A stretch of DNA of 64,000 nucleotides from Alphaproteobacteria bacterium (GCA_004297545.1 SCTB01000085.1:1-64000); one strand, 5' to 3'. Positions 29,816-40,084 are shown, numbered from the stretch's first letter. Numbers and translations are program-made. The notes: generated by a model from the letters alone, not told the origin.

Positions 29816-30358
29816 TCAAAATCTTTCGAGGCGCGTCACGCTGCGCACGAAGGCATAGGGCGCGTCACCCTGCACCCTGACCCGCCCGCGTTCCGGCGCG
29901 GTTTTTTCAATCAGCGCCTTCGCCTTTTCGGCGACGACTTCCGGCAGCGCGGCGGCGCGATTGAAAGGCCCGGTGAGCGCATGAAGCTGTCGCTGCGCAA
30001 GATCGAGCCGATAGAGGTCTTGCCGCTGCCCCGTTAGCTCCTGCCCCGCCTCGTTGATATCGGCGATGACTTCCGCGCGGCGTTTCACGGGCGACGGATA
30101 GCGGCAGGCGGCGATAACGCCGGCCACACCCAATGCGCACAGGCCGAAAACAAGCCCGCCGGTCGCCACGGCCATGCCGCCGACCAGCCCCGCCATCACG
30201 CCGAAGAAATCCTCGACCTGCATGTGGAAGACGTACTTGTAATTCGACGCATGGTTGCCGCCCAGCCGGTCGAGCGCCTTCGTGCGCAGGAGGCGCAGGT
30301 CGGAGGGGAGGCCCTGGAAGAATTTTTTCAACTGCATCGCATGTCCGTCAAAAAACAA
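29816..30358 (-). CDS. Uncharacterised membrane protein
   Basis: Intact ORF with hydrophobic stretch FFGVMAGLVGGMAVATGGLVFGLCALGVAGVIAAC; no family recognised. Confidence 0.6.
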   Translation of the reverse strand: MFFDGHAMQLKKFFQGLPSDLRLLRTKALDRLGGNHASNYKYVFHMQVEDFFGVMAGLVGGMAVATGGLVFGLCALGVAGVIAACRYPSPVKRRAEVIADINEAGQELTGQRQDLYRLDLAQRQLHALTGPFNRAAALPEVVAEKAKALIEKTAPERGRVRVQGDAPYAFVRSVTRLERF

Positions 30359-30433
30359 ATGATGGCGGATTATAACCTGGACCGTTGTTATGTCAATTTA
30401 AAATAGTTTCATGAATTCAGTTGCTTAAAGAAC

Positions 30434-30468
30434 AGGCCTGCCTTCCGTTTCTGAAAGGCAGGCCCGTT
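30434..30468 (-). terminator. Likely terminator of the fad operon
   Basis: Inverted repeat aggcctgccttccgtttctgaaaggcaggcccg followed on the minus strand by a short T-rich stretch (tgttcttt). Confidence 0.65.
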
Positions 30469-30490
30469 TTCCACGTCGCGTGGAATTCGT

Positions 30491-33091
30491 TTAAGGCTGC
30501 TTCTTCTTGATCTTCGGCCAGTTCACCTGGGCCTTGGTGTCGCGCTTGAGGGCGTTGTCGTTCGCCTCATGGCCGCGGCGGCAGACCTTGTTGAAGACGT
30601 TTTTCACGGGGTTGCAGAACACGCGGGCGAAGAGCCCGGGTTTGTCGGCTTCCTCGCGGATCACCTGCGCGCGCTTGAAGTCCTTGAGCGCCGGCTCGCG
30701 TAAGGGTTTGTTGGTTTTCAGCATGTGCGAAATGCGCGCGACCGTGCGCGGATCGTGCACCAGCTCCATGAAGTGCGCATGCTCGAGCGAGCGCAGGTAG
30801 TCCTGCGTCAGGACCACGCCAGGGCCAGCTTTCTGGCCACCGGTCATGACGTCGCTGATCTTGTCGAGAACGACCACATCATAGGGCGTGGCGAGGCCCT
30901 TCAGGTAGTTGCCGTCGACCGCCATGCTGATGGCTGCCTTGCCCGAGGGGCCCGGCAATTGCATGTCGAAGGGAACTTCCGGCTTGAAGTCCCTCGCCAT
31001 CTCGAGCGCTTTTTTCTTGGCGTCCGAGAGCAAGCGCGACTTGTTCATGGTAATGCCGTCCGTCTCGCGCAGGTACATGAGATCCTTGGCTTCGAAGGCC
31101 GAGAGGGAGACCTTGGCCATGGAAATCGTTTCGAACGCGGTGCCGACTGCCGGCATCGGCCCGTTGGGCAGTTTCTTGTTCTGCTTCGCGCGGGAAAGCA
31201 GCTCGGTCGTGCCGCCCCAGGCGGGCAGCAGGCCGACGCCCATTTCGACGAGGCCGGCGTAAAGCTCGGCATGCGCCTGAACATGGTTCGAGTGCATGAG
31301 GATCTCGCAGCCGCCGCCAAAGGCAAAGCCAGTCGGGGCCGCCACGACCGGGAATTTCGCGTATTTCAGGCGCTTATAGGCGTCCTGTCCCGATTTCACG
31401 AGCTTGTCCACGATCCAGTATTGCTTGGCCTTGAGCGCGAGCTCGGCGAGCTTAAGGTTTGCGCCAACGGAGAAGTTCTCGGCCTCGTTATGGATCACGA
31501 GCGCCTTGAAAGGCTGGCCGTCGCGGCCCTTCACCTTGCCGCCTTCGATGATGTCGCAGGCCTTGTGGATCATCTTCATGGTCGAGGAGTCCAGCGCGTT
31601 CATCGGAGAGATGAACTCGAGGCAGAGCACGCCGTCGCCCACGTCCCACAGCGCGGCGCCGAGCTGTCCCAAAGGCGCCGGGAGCTTCCGCGTCTTGGCG
31701 ACGAGGTTCTTCTTGTCGCGCTTGATGTCGGAAAGCAGCAGCACGCCTTCGGGGCGCTTGATCTCGGAATAGGTTCCGTCCGCGTTCATCTGCTGGAGCT
31801 TGTTGTTTTCGGTCTTGTAGAAGGTTTTGCCGGCTGCTTTCTTCAGCAGCTCGGGCACCTTGTCGCCTTCTTTTTCCAGGCGGTTGATGACGTAGTCGAC
31901 GCCCAGCTTGTCGATCATCTCGAAGGGGCCCCATTTCCAGTTGTAGCCCAGCTTCATGGCCTGATCGACTGAAGAGATGTCGGCCGCGATGCTATGCGCA
32001 TGTTCGGCGGCATAGCACAGGGTCTGTTTCAGGACAGCCCAAGCGTAATCGCCCCCCTTGTCATGGGTTTCGACAAGCGCCTTAAGGCCGCCCTGGCTGC
32101 CGGCCTTCTTGGCGTTCGTGGCGGCCTGCATGTGAGCTTTCTGTTTGGGATGCATTTCTCCCGTGTGCAGGTCGACCGCGGTGTCGTTCTTGTTCTCGTC
32201 GCGGCGGTAGAACCCGCCTTTGGGCGTCTTGCGTCCTATAAACCCGTCCTTGATCATCTTGTCGATGACCGGAATGTCGCGCGCGATTTTACAGTAACCG
32301 TCTTCCTTGGGCAGCGCCCCGGTCAGGCTCTTGCTGATGTGCGGCATGAGGTCGAGGCCGACGAGATCGACGAGGCCGAAGATGCCGGTTTTCGGGATGC
32401 CCATGGGGGAGCCCACGATGGCGTCCGCTTCCTCGATGGAGAGCTTGCGGTCGAAGGCTTCGTTGATCGAGCACTGGATCCAGAACGTGCCGATGCGGTT
32501 CGCGATGAAGCCGGGCGTGTCCTTGCAGACGACGACGCCCTTGCCGAGCTTCTCGTCCATGAAGTTCGTGACTTCCCTCACCGTCTCCGGGCTGTTGTGC
32601 GCGGAGGTGATGAGCTCCAGCAGCTGCATGTAACGCGGGGGGTTGAAGAAGTGGGTGATGACGAAGTCCTTCTTGAATTGCTCCGACTGGTCCGCGATGA
32701 GGTTGTCGAGCGGAATCGTCGAGGTATTGGAAGCGACGATGGAGCCCGGCTTGCGGTTCGCGTCGATCTTCTTGAAGATGTCGGATTTCACCTTGGGGTC
32801 TTCGAAGACCGCCTCGATGATGATGTCGCATTCCTTCAGGCGGTCGAGGTTGTCTTCCGTGTTCCCGGCGCGGACCTTGCGAGCGTTCTTCTTGTGCATG
32901 AAGGCCTGCTGGTTGCCCTTGGTATTGGCCATTTTGTCAATGGCGCCCTGGGCGATGCCGTTGCGGTTTTCCGGGTTCTTCGGGTCGACGCGGTCGAGGA
33001 GCTCGACCTCATAGCCGGCGTTCGCGAGATGAGCGGCGATGCCCGCCCCCATGACGCCCGCGCCGATGACTGCTGCTTTTTTGATAGCCAT
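30491..33091 (-). CDS. fadJ: Bifunctional 3-hydroxyacyl-CoA dehydrogenase / enoyl-CoA hydratase
   Basis: AAVIGAGVMGAGIAAHLANAGYEVELLD; DFVITHFFNPPRYMQLLELI; crotonase region PTGFAFGGGCEILMHSNHVQAHAELYAGLVEMGVGLLPAWGGT. Confidence 0.94.
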   Translation of the reverse strand: MAIKKAAVIGAGVMGAGIAAHLANAGYEVELLDRVDPKNPENRNGIAQGAIDKMANTKGNQQAFMHKKNARKVRAGNTEDNLDRLKECDIIIEAVFEDPKVKSDIFKKIDANRKPGSIVASNTSTIPLDNLIADQSEQFKKDFVITHFFNPPRYMQLLELITSAHNSPETVREVTNFMDEKLGKGVVVCKDTPGFIANRIGTFWIQCSINEAFDRKLSIEEADAIVGSPMGIPKTGIFGLVDLVGLDLMPHISKSLTGALPKEDGYCKIARDIPVIDKMIKDGFIGRKTPKGGFYRRDENKNDTAVDLHTGEMHPKQKAHMQAATNAKKAGSQGGLKALVETHDKGGDYAWAVLKQTLCYAAEHAHSIAADISSVDQAMKLGYNWKWGPFEMIDKLGVDYVINRLEKEGDKVPELLKKAAGKTFYKTENNKLQQMNADGTYSEIKRPEGVLLLSDIKRDKKNLVAKTRKLPAPLGQLGAALWDVGDGVLCLEFISPMNALDSSTMKMIHKACDIIEGGKVKGRDGQPFKALVIHNEAENFSVGANLKLAELALKAKQYWIVDKLVKSGQDAYKRLKYAKFPVVAAPTGFAFGGGCEILMHSNHVQAHAELYAGLVEMGVGLLPAWGGTTELLSRAKQNKKLPNGPMPAVGTAFETISMAKVSLSAFEAKDLMYLRETDGITMNKSRLLSDAKKKALEMARDFKPEVPFDMQLPGPSGKAAISMAVDGNYLKGLATPYDVVVLDKISDVMTGGQKAGPGVVLTQDYLRSLEHAHFMELVHDPRTVARISHMLKTNKPLREPALKDFKRAQVIREEADKPGLFARVFCNPVKNVFNKVCRRGHEANDNALKRDTKAQVNWPKIKKKQP

Positions 33092-33112
33092 GGTTTTGTT
33101 CCTTTACAAAAA

Positions 33113-34288
33113 TCAGGGTTTCGGGGCGGCGGGTGTGTATTTTTTCAGGACCGTCGTGATGCCCTGGCCCGCGCCGATGCACTGGGTGGAAACGGCGTAG
33201 TCGCCGTCCTTGCCTTCATCGTGCAGCAGCTGCGCCGCCTTGCCCGTGATGCGTGCGCCCGTGGCGCCCAGCGGGTGGCCCAAAGCAATGGCGCCGCCGT
33301 GTACGTTGAGTTTTTCGTCGGGGATGCCGAGTTCCTTCTGGCAGGCGACGGATTGCGCGGCGAAGGCTTCGTTCATTTCAACGAAGGCCACGTTGTCCAT
33401 CGTGATGCCGGCCTTGGCCATGGCCTTTTTCGTGGCCGGGACCGGACCCATGCCCATGATGGTGGGGTCGAGGCCGGTGACCGCGAAAGATTTCACTTCG
33501 GCCAGGATCTCAAGGCCGTTCTTGAGCGCGAATTCCTCGGAACAGACCAGCACCGCGGTCGCGCCGTCGGTGACGGGCGAGGAGGTCGCGGCCGTGACCG
33601 TGCCGTCGGACTTGAAAGCGGGCTTCAGTTTCTTGAGGCCGTCGGCAGTCGAATCCGCACGGATGCAGCCGTCTTCCTTCACCAGCTTGCCCTTCGGCGT
33701 CTTGATAGCGACGATTTCGGCGTCGTATTTGCCGGCTTTTTTCGCGGCGGCCGCCTTGAACTGGGACTTCAGCGAGAAGGCTTCCTGCTCTTCGCGGGTG
33801 ACTTCCTTTTGCTTGGCGACATTCTCGGCGGTTTCGCCCATGCCCATATAGGCGCCGGGCGAGGATTTAAACAGGTTGGGATTTGGCAGCGGGTTGAAGC
33901 CGCCCATCGGCACGCGGCTCATGCTTTCGACGCCCGCGCAGATAACGGCGTCCTGCATGCCCATGGAGATGGCGCCGGCCGCATCGTGAATAGCTTGCAT
34001 GGACGAACCGCAGAAACGGTTGATGGTGACGCCGCCGATTTCTTCAGGCAGTCCCGCCTGCAGCACGACGAGGCGCGCCATGTTGAGGCCCTGTTCGCCT
34101 TCCGGCATGGCGCAGCCGAGTTTCAGGTCGTCGATTTTATGGGGGTCGACGCCGGTTTTCTTGATAAGGCCCGTTACGGTTTGCGCGACGAGATCGTCGG
34201 GACGCACCTCCGCGAGCTCTCCTTTCGCAGCGGGCGTAAAGGGAGAACGGACATATCCTGCGATAACCACTTTTTTAGATTCAGTCAT
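33113..34288 (-). CDS. Acetyl-CoA acyltransferase (thiolase)
   Basis: TINRFCGSSMQAIHDAAGAI; NVHGGAIALGHPLGATGARI; CIGAGQGITTVL; operonic with fadJ. Confidence 0.95.
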   Translation of the reverse strand: MTESKKVVIAGYVRSPFTPAAKGELAEVRPDDLVAQTVTGLIKKTGVDPHKIDDLKLGCAMPEGEQGLNMARLVVLQAGLPEEIGGVTINRFCGSSMQAIHDAAGAISMGMQDAVICAGVESMSRVPMGGFNPLPNPNLFKSSPGAYMGMGETAENVAKQKEVTREEQEAFSLKSQFKAAAAKKAGKYDAEIVAIKTPKGKLVKEDGCIRADSTADGLKKLKPAFKSDGTVTAATSSPVTDGATAVLVCSEEFALKNGLEILAEVKSFAVTGLDPTIMGMGPVPATKKAMAKAGITMDNVAFVEMNEAFAAQSVACQKELGIPDEKLNVHGGAIALGHPLGATGARITGKAAQLLHDEGKDGDYAVSTQCIGAGQGITTVLKKYTPAAPKP

Positions 34289-34544
34289 ACTGGCCTCTTG
34301 CTGTTAGAATTGAATCCGGCCACACCCCAAAAACCCCTGGGACGGCTTTTTTTCGTATCCAGGGAGAATCTCCCTTGAATCGCTTCAACCGCCATTTTTG
34401 TTTCGTTCGAGTATGAAGGATTGAATCCTTGCCGTAAAGTTGCAAAATTCAATTTTTTCAGGAAGCTGAAACCCGCGGCTGAGGCGGCTTTCCGCGACGG
34501 ATATTTTCATATCCGTAAATAAAAATTGCTGAAATTATGTATAG

Positions 34545-35654
34545 TTACTCGCCGCCCTTGGCGCGCTTCCTGGCTCTCTTTTTCCGCCAGGAGAGCATCG
34601 ACGGGAAGGCGGAGAAACCGCCCAGTTTGACCTCTTCGGTGCCCTCTTCCTTGGTCTTGTGCAGCGAGAACAGCCCCCCTGCGATAAGCGTGCCCAGCGT
34701 GATAGCCAGCGAGACCGCCGGGGAAATGTGGAAAGCATAGCTGCTGATCGTCTCGCCAAGGCCTTTGTCGAAATGGCCGGCCCACTCGCCCGCCTGTTCC
34801 ATGCCTTTATGGGCCAGCACCTTGAGACCGATGAAGATAAGCACCACGGACAGCGCGTATTTCAGGTACTGGAAACGGTCCAGCATGGCGGAAAGGGTGA
34901 AGTAAAGCGCGCGCAGGCCCATGATGGCGAAAAGGTTGCTGGTATAGACGAGGAAGGTGTCCTGCGTGATGGCCAGAATGGCCGGGATGCTGTCGACGGC
35001 GAAGATGATGTCCACGACCTCGACGACGCAGAGCGCGATCATCAGCGGCGTGAAATACAGCACCATCTTGCCCGTTTTCTTGTCCTTCTGCTTCACGGTG
35101 AAATTGTGACCGTGCAGCTCATGCGTGACGCGCATGCGCTTTTCGAAAAATTTGACGACGGCATTGTCTTTGATGTTATGCTCTTCTTCGTCGTCCATGA
35201 GCAGCATCTTGGCGCCGGTAAACACGAGGAAGGCCGCGAAAATCAAAAGCACCCACTGGAAGTTCGAGATGACGGCGACGCCCACGCCGATCATGAGGGC
35301 GCGCATGACGATGACGCCGAAAATGCCCCAGAACAGCACGCGGTGCTGGTAAGGCCGCGGCACGGCGAAATAATTCAGGACCAGCGAGATAACGAAGATA
35401 TTGTCCATCGAGAGGGACTGCTCGACGAGATAGCCGGTCAGGAACAGCCCGCTGGATTCGGCCCCTTCCACCCACCAGATCCAGCCGCCGAACAGGAAGG
35501 CGATAAGGCAGTAAATCGCGCTGAGCTTGAGGCTTTCGCGCATTTTGACGACGTGGTCGGTGCGATTCAGGATGGCGAGGTCGAAGACGAGCACGCCGAG
35601 AAACACGGCGAAAAATACTCCCCACTCCCACAACGGACGTTCCATCAGCAGCAC
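34545..35654 (-). CDS. TerC/Alx-family integral membrane protein
   Basis: TGYLVEQSLSMDNIFVISLVLNYFAVPRPYQHRVLFWGI; EVVDIIFAVDSIPAILAITQDTFLVYTSNLFAIMGLRALYF. Confidence 0.95.
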   Translation of the reverse strand: MLLMERPLWEWGVFFAVFLGVLVFDLAILNRTDHVVKMRESLKLSAIYCLIAFLFGGWIWWVEGAESSGLFLTGYLVEQSLSMDNIFVISLVLNYFAVPRPYQHRVLFWGIFGVIVMRALMIGVGVAVISNFQWVLLIFAAFLVFTGAKMLLMDDEEEHNIKDNAVVKFFEKRMRVTHELHGHNFTVKQKDKKTGKMVLYFTPLMIALCVVEVVDIIFAVDSIPAILAITQDTFLVYTSNLFAIMGLRALYFTLSAMLDRFQYLKYALSVVLIFIGLKVLAHKGMEQAGEWAGHFDKGLGETISSYAFHISPAVSLAITLGTLIAGGLFSLHKTKEEGTEEVKLGGFSAFPSMLSWRKKRARKRAKGGE

Positions 35655-35683
35655 CCCTTTAAATTAAGATTTTTTGCCCGCCG

Positions 35684-36202
35684 TCATTTGGTCATGACGA
35701 CCATCAGGTCGTCCCAGATGGGTCCGAAGACGTCGCGCATGAAGAAGAAAACCAGAAACACGCCGATGCTGACGCCCCAGAACGCGAGGAAGGGGTTCAT
35801 GTTCGGCTTGTCGATTGCGCGTATCCAGAGCAGCGTCGTTATCGGCAGGAGCCCGCCAAGCAGGAAAAAAACCGTTCCCCGCAGAAAAGGGACGATAATC
35901 ATATCCTGGTCCGCAACGCCCGTGATCGAGGGAACCCCCGACGAGAACATCAGGTGGTCGAAACCGTTCATGCCCGTGTGCCAGTTCAGGCCGTTGCTTT
36001 TCATGGCGCCGATCTGGAGAACGTAGGCGAGGGCGACGGCGATAAAGTATATAAGCGCGACAGTGGCGCCCCAGGGCTTCTGGCCCTCGCCCTTGGATTC
36101 GATATGGTCGCCAAGGCGGCCCCGCTTCAGCATCTGGGCCTTGATGAGCTTTTCCTTGGCGCCGACGAGTTTTGGACCCTTGTCCTTGCCCAACCCGAAC
36201 AT
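35684..36202 (-). CDS. Uncharacterised small membrane protein, adjacent to terC
   Basis: About three TM segments (VALIYFIAVALAYVLQI, GTVFFLLGGLLPITTLLWI, FWGVSIGVFLVFFFM); same strand, 30 bp upstream of terC. Confidence 0.65.
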   Translation of the reverse strand: MFGLGKDKGPKLVGAKEKLIKAQMLKRGRLGDHIESKGEGQKPWGATVALIYFIAVALAYVLQIGAMKSNGLNWHTGMNGFDHLMFSSGVPSITGVADQDMIIVPFLRGTVFFLLGGLLPITTLLWIRAIDKPNMNPFLAFWGVSIGVFLVFFFMRDVFGPIWDDLMVVMTK

Positions 36203-36277
36203 TATGCAATCCTCTCAGGCAGTTGCGTCACGAAACACAGTTTAGCCAAGCGCAGCCGGAATGAGAAGGGAAAAGGC

Positions 36278-37678
36278 TTACGCCTTGACGATATTGCCGC
36301 GCTGCCGCGCCCCGGCAAGAGCATTGCGCGTATCGACGACAAGTTTCGCGTGCGAGGCGATCATGTCATAATCAATTTTGTCATGATCCGTGACGATAAT
36401 CACCGCATCCTGGGCATGCAGCGTTTTCGCGTTCAGGGGCTGGGACGCGATACCGGTGAAGGCCGCATGCTCCCGCGTGGGAGGGATGATGTTCACATAA
36501 GGATCGTGATAGGTGACATAGGCCTTGCGCGCCTTCAGGAGCTCCATGATCGCGAAAGCCGGGCTTTCACGGATATCGGCCACGTTCTTCTTGTAGGCCA
36601 TGCCGATCAGCAGGATTTTGGCGCCGTTCAGCGGCGTCGCGAAGCGCTGGTCGAGCTCCTGCGCCAGGCGCTCCACGACGAAGCGCGGCATGGAGACGTT
36701 GATCTCGCCGGCCAGTTCGATAAACCTTGTCGCGATGCCGTATTCACGCGCTTTCCAGGTCAGGTAGAAAGGGTCGATCGGGATGCAATGCCCGCCCAGA
36801 CCCGGGCCGGGATAGAAGGGCATATAGCCGAAGGGCTTCGTCTTGGCGGCCTCGATAACCTCCCAGATGTCGATTCCCATGGCGTCGTAGATGACCTTCA
36901 GCTCGTTGACGAGGGCGATATTGACGGAGCGGAAGATATTTTCCGTCAGTTTCACGGCCTCGGCCGCTGCCGCCGACGACACCGCGACCGTTTTCACGAG
37001 GAACTGGTCGTACATCGTGCGCGCCAGCTTCAGCGCGTCTTCCCCGTCGCCGCCGACGACCTTGGGGATGATGGCGGTGTGGAACTTCGCGTTGCCGGGG
37101 TCCTCGCGCTCGGGCGAGAAGGCCAGGAAGAAATCGACGCCGGATTTGAGGCCTGTCGCTTCCTCGAGAATAGGGCGCACGAGATCGCGCGTGGTGCCGG
37201 GGTAGGTCGTCGATTCAAGGACGACAAGCTGGCCGCGCTTCAGGTATTTCGCGACGGACTCGGCAGTCTTAACGATATAGGTCATGTCCGGTTCGCGGTT
37301 GCGGTTGAGCGGCGTCGGCACGCAGAGCAGCACGGCATCGACCTCCGACAGCTTCCTGAAATCGGACGTCGGGTGCAGCTTGCCTCCCTTGACGTAGGAG
37401 GAAACCTTGTCGTTGTGGATGTTGCCGATATAGGACTGGCCTTTTTTGAGCTTCTGGATTTTCGACAAGTCGATATCGAAGCCCACAGCCTCGAAACCGG
37501 CCGCGCAGATGGCGCAGGCGAGCGGCAGGCCGACATACCCTAAGCCAATGACGCCGATTTTCGCCTTGCGGTGTTCGAACCGGGCGCAGAGCGCTTCCAC
37601 GCGGAGGGGGGCGGGGGCGGCTTTGATGGCGGATTTCAGCTTGCGGATCGGCATGGCCTTCCTCGTAAAAACAGTCAA
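36278..37678 (-). CDS. Nucleotide-sugar dehydrogenase (UDP-GlcNAc/UDP-Glc 6-dehydrogenase family, WbpA-like)
   Basis: KIGVIGLGYVGLPLACAICAAGFEAVGFDID; GPGLGGHCIPIDPFYL. Confidence 0.93.
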   Translation of the reverse strand: MTVFTRKAMPIRKLKSAIKAAPAPLRVEALCARFEHRKAKIGVIGLGYVGLPLACAICAAGFEAVGFDIDLSKIQKLKKGQSYIGNIHNDKVSSYVKGGKLHPTSDFRKLSEVDAVLLCVPTPLNRNREPDMTYIVKTAESVAKYLKRGQLVVLESTTYPGTTRDLVRPILEEATGLKSGVDFFLAFSPEREDPGNAKFHTAIIPKVVGGDGEDALKLARTMYDQFLVKTVAVSSAAAAEAVKLTENIFRSVNIALVNELKVIYDAMGIDIWEVIEAAKTKPFGYMPFYPGPGLGGHCIPIDPFYLTWKAREYGIATRFIELAGEINVSMPRFVVERLAQELDQRFATPLNGAKILLIGMAYKKNVADIRESPAFAIMELLKARKAYVTYHDPYVNIIPPTREHAAFTGIASQPLNAKTLHAQDAVIIVTDHDKIDYDMIASHAKLVVDTRNALAGARQRGNIVKA

Positions 37679-37738
37679 ATGACGCCGATTTCTAGCACGT
37701 ATGGCAGGAATGAGTCAAAAAAACGGGAATTTCAGGCC

Positions 37739-39247
37739 TCAGCCACGCCCCTTGAAGTGCCCCGGGCGGCCGAAAGTGCGCTTTTCGCGCCCTTCTTCAG
37801 GCCGGGACTTCTGCGGCGGGCCACGCCGGGGCTTGCGGCCCGGTATAGGCTGGCCCTGCGGCGGCGTGTTTCTGGCGGGCGGATTGTTGTCCTGACGGAA
37901 GTCCGGGACGCTTTCGTTGTCCTGCTTCTGGTAGCGCGCCTTGTTCTCGGCATCCAGACGGTCGCAGACTTTGGTGACGTCTTTCTTGAGCTGCAGAAAG
38001 CTGCGGTGCATCTCGGAGGCTTCCTCGAAGGGAAGCGCCTCGACGTCCATCTGCAGGTCGCGCACGGGCTGGCTGCGGAAGAAGCGCGCGAACTTCCAGA
38101 AGGCGGCGCGCTCTTTCGAAGTGTTTGTTTTCGCGGAAAGCTCGCTGAACGTATTCCGGACGTAAGCAGTGACGTCGCGCAGCGCCGGCTTGATGAGATC
38201 ATCGAGATGCGCTTTCGTCGCCGGCTCTTTCGCGATGGCATCGTTAAAAGCCTTGCGCAGGCCGGGCTTTTTCTGCGCTTCCTGCTGCGCGGCAAGCTCG
38301 GCCACCTTGGTATTCAGTTTGTCGGCTTCGGCGATCTGGCCGCGCACGATCTGGCGCACGCTGCCCATGTCTTTCAATTCGGCAAGTTCCGTCAGCGTCG
38401 TGCTGACGATGAATTCGCCATGCTCGGTCTTCTTGAAGTCGTCCATCGGGCGCAGGTCAAGGCCGGCGAGGCGGTGCGACGGATCCTGCTTCGGGCAGAC
38501 GAAGCCCGAAAACGCGGCATTGCGTTCCGGAATCATCATCAGAACCCATTTGTTCTGGCCGTGCGGCGTTTCGCTCGCGTATTGCAGGTCGTTCAGCTTG
38601 TTTTTGAATTCGTGGATCTTTTCGGGGAGGATGATGAAGTTGCCGAAGTGGTTGGGGTGGAATTTTTCGCCGCCGTCGGGCTGATCGGGATCTTTTTCTT
38701 TCGAAGCGCCCCAGACGCCGGAGCCGTTGCGCTCGATAATATGATCGATGTTGACCGAATAGAGCAACCCGTTTTCGTTGACCGGGTCGAGGCCCTGCCG
38801 CATGCGCTCGACGCCGCGGTCGCAGATGCCGAGGTCTTTCAGCTCGTCCGCGTGGTTTTCGGCAAGAAATTTCAGGAAACGCGGACGCACGTGGAAGGAA
38901 TATTCCTGCGTCAGCTCCTCTTTCGCCTTCGCGTCGATGCGCGAGTACAGGACAGGCGAGAGGCGAAAGCCTTTCGGCACTTCCTTGAGCATCTCTTCGA
39001 ATTGCTTCTGGTCTTCCAGAGCGCGCGACAACCTGACTTCGGGCTTGGGAGCATAGGGGTCCGTCGACGGCGGCGCGCCCGAAGCCACCAGCTTGCGCGC
39101 CGCATCGATGCGGTCGACAAGATCCTGGCGGATGCGGTCGATCAGTTGTTCGGGAGTGGGCGGGGGAGTCTCGGCAGTCTGGCGCCCGCGAAACGCGGGG
39201 TTCGATGTGATTTCGGTAATAGTGTCGGCGGAAACGCGTTTCGCCAC
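37739..39247 (-). CDS. Uncharacterised 502-aa protein with HNH-like motif
   Basis: LLYSVNIDHIIERNGSGVWG...KFHPNHFGNFIILPEKIHEFKNKLNDL; basic, proline-rich C-terminus. Confidence 0.6.
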   Translation of the reverse strand: MAKRVSADTITEITSNPAFRGRQTAETPPPTPEQLIDRIRQDLVDRIDAARKLVASGAPPSTDPYAPKPEVRLSRALEDQKQFEEMLKEVPKGFRLSPVLYSRIDAKAKEELTQEYSFHVRPRFLKFLAENHADELKDLGICDRGVERMRQGLDPVNENGLLYSVNIDHIIERNGSGVWGASKEKDPDQPDGGEKFHPNHFGNFIILPEKIHEFKNKLNDLQYASETPHGQNKWVLMMIPERNAAFSGFVCPKQDPSHRLAGLDLRPMDDFKKTEHGEFIVSTTLTELAELKDMGSVRQIVRGQIAEADKLNTKVAELAAQQEAQKKPGLRKAFNDAIAKEPATKAHLDDLIKPALRDVTAYVRNTFSELSAKTNTSKERAAFWKFARFFRSQPVRDLQMDVEALPFEEASEMHRSFLQLKKDVTKVCDRLDAENKARYQKQDNESVPDFRQDNNPPARNTPPQGQPIPGRKPRRGPPQKSRPEEGREKRTFGRPGHFKGRG

Positions 39248-39499
39248 CTAATTCTCCGTCACTTAAATATTTTTGAACACTGGAGCACCATAACAGGAAT
39301 TTTTGAAAAGTAAATCTGGAAAACGAGAAATAAAGTTTCTTTTTTCTGCGATATCAACAGAATAGACATAACTCTTAAAGTTTCCATAAATAACAAATTT
39401 TAACAGAGCCGCAGCGAACAAATCAGCCGAATCGCGCGCAAAGATTTACGGTTCGTAAAAATAATCCGCGTTATACTGACGCAAGGGTTTAAACGGGGG

Positions 39500-40084
39500 A
39501 TGCTTTCCATGCTGCAAAAAACAAAAGCGATCATCATTTCCATCGGCATTTTCTGTCTGGCGCTGCCGGTCCTGCCGGGCTGTTCGAGCCGGCCGGAGAA
39601 CGTGGGCACATCCGCCCAGGAAGTCGATCCGGAAGACTGGAAGGCCGAAAACAAGAAAGCGGAGAAGAGAATTGTTCTGGCCCGCGAAGCGTTCCATGAC
39701 GGCAAGATTGTGAACCGCCCGCCCGACCCGCCGCTGGGCATGCGCCCGGGTGCATATTCGCGGTCCTTCGAGAGCGGCATGCACTGGGAAGTGCCGCAGA
39801 AATTCAACTGCATATATTGCGGCAACGGGTCGCTGGCCGCCTATGAGAACATGCACCACAACAACCGGGATATTTACCGCCCGATGGGCTGGTTCCACGA
39901 TTACAAGGCCACGGCGGACATCTATTACGGCGACGGTTACCTGCCGGCCGGAAGCTGGACGGGACGACCGCTGGAGCCGGCGAAAACGCGCGAGCTGAGC
40001 TGGAAACAGGACGCGCAGGGGAGAGTCCGCTCTGACGAAGTCTCCGGCGCGCCCCTGAAAATCACACCCGCGCCGAACCGCTAG
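39500..40084 (+). CDS. Putative lipoprotein, cassette gene 1
   Basis: IIISIGIFCLALPVLPGCSS lipobox; followed 2 bp later by the beta-propeller gene. Confidence 0.7.
   Translation: MLSMLQKTKAIIISIGIFCLALPVLPGCSSRPENVGTSAQEVDPEDWKAENKKAEKRIVLAREAFHDGKIVNRPPDPPLGMRPGAYSRSFESGMHWEVPQKFNCIYCGNGSLAAYENMHHNNRDIYRPMGWFHDYKATADIYYGDGYLPAGSWTGRPLEPAKTRELSWKQDAQGRVRSDEVSGAPLKITPAPNR

Noticed and set aside
31994-34378. 794-aa plus-strand ORF opposite the fad operon
   Set aside because: Antisense to two clear enzymes (FadJ and thiolase); composition is the His/Arg/Val-rich shadow translation typical of GC-rich coding DNA.
35954-37543. 529-aa plus-strand ORF opposite the nucleotide-sugar dehydrogenase
   Set aside because: Shadow ORF spanning two genuine minus-strand genes.
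36278-37678. Capsule or O-antigen cluster around the nucleotide-sugar dehydrogenase
   Set aside because: No glycosyltransferases, flippase or polymerase in the neighbouring genes; it stands alone in this window.
37571-39313. 580-aa plus-strand ORF opposite the HNH-like gene
   Set aside because: Shadow translation rich in Arg/Val/Phe; the minus-strand frame has a sensible protein composition and HNH-like motif.
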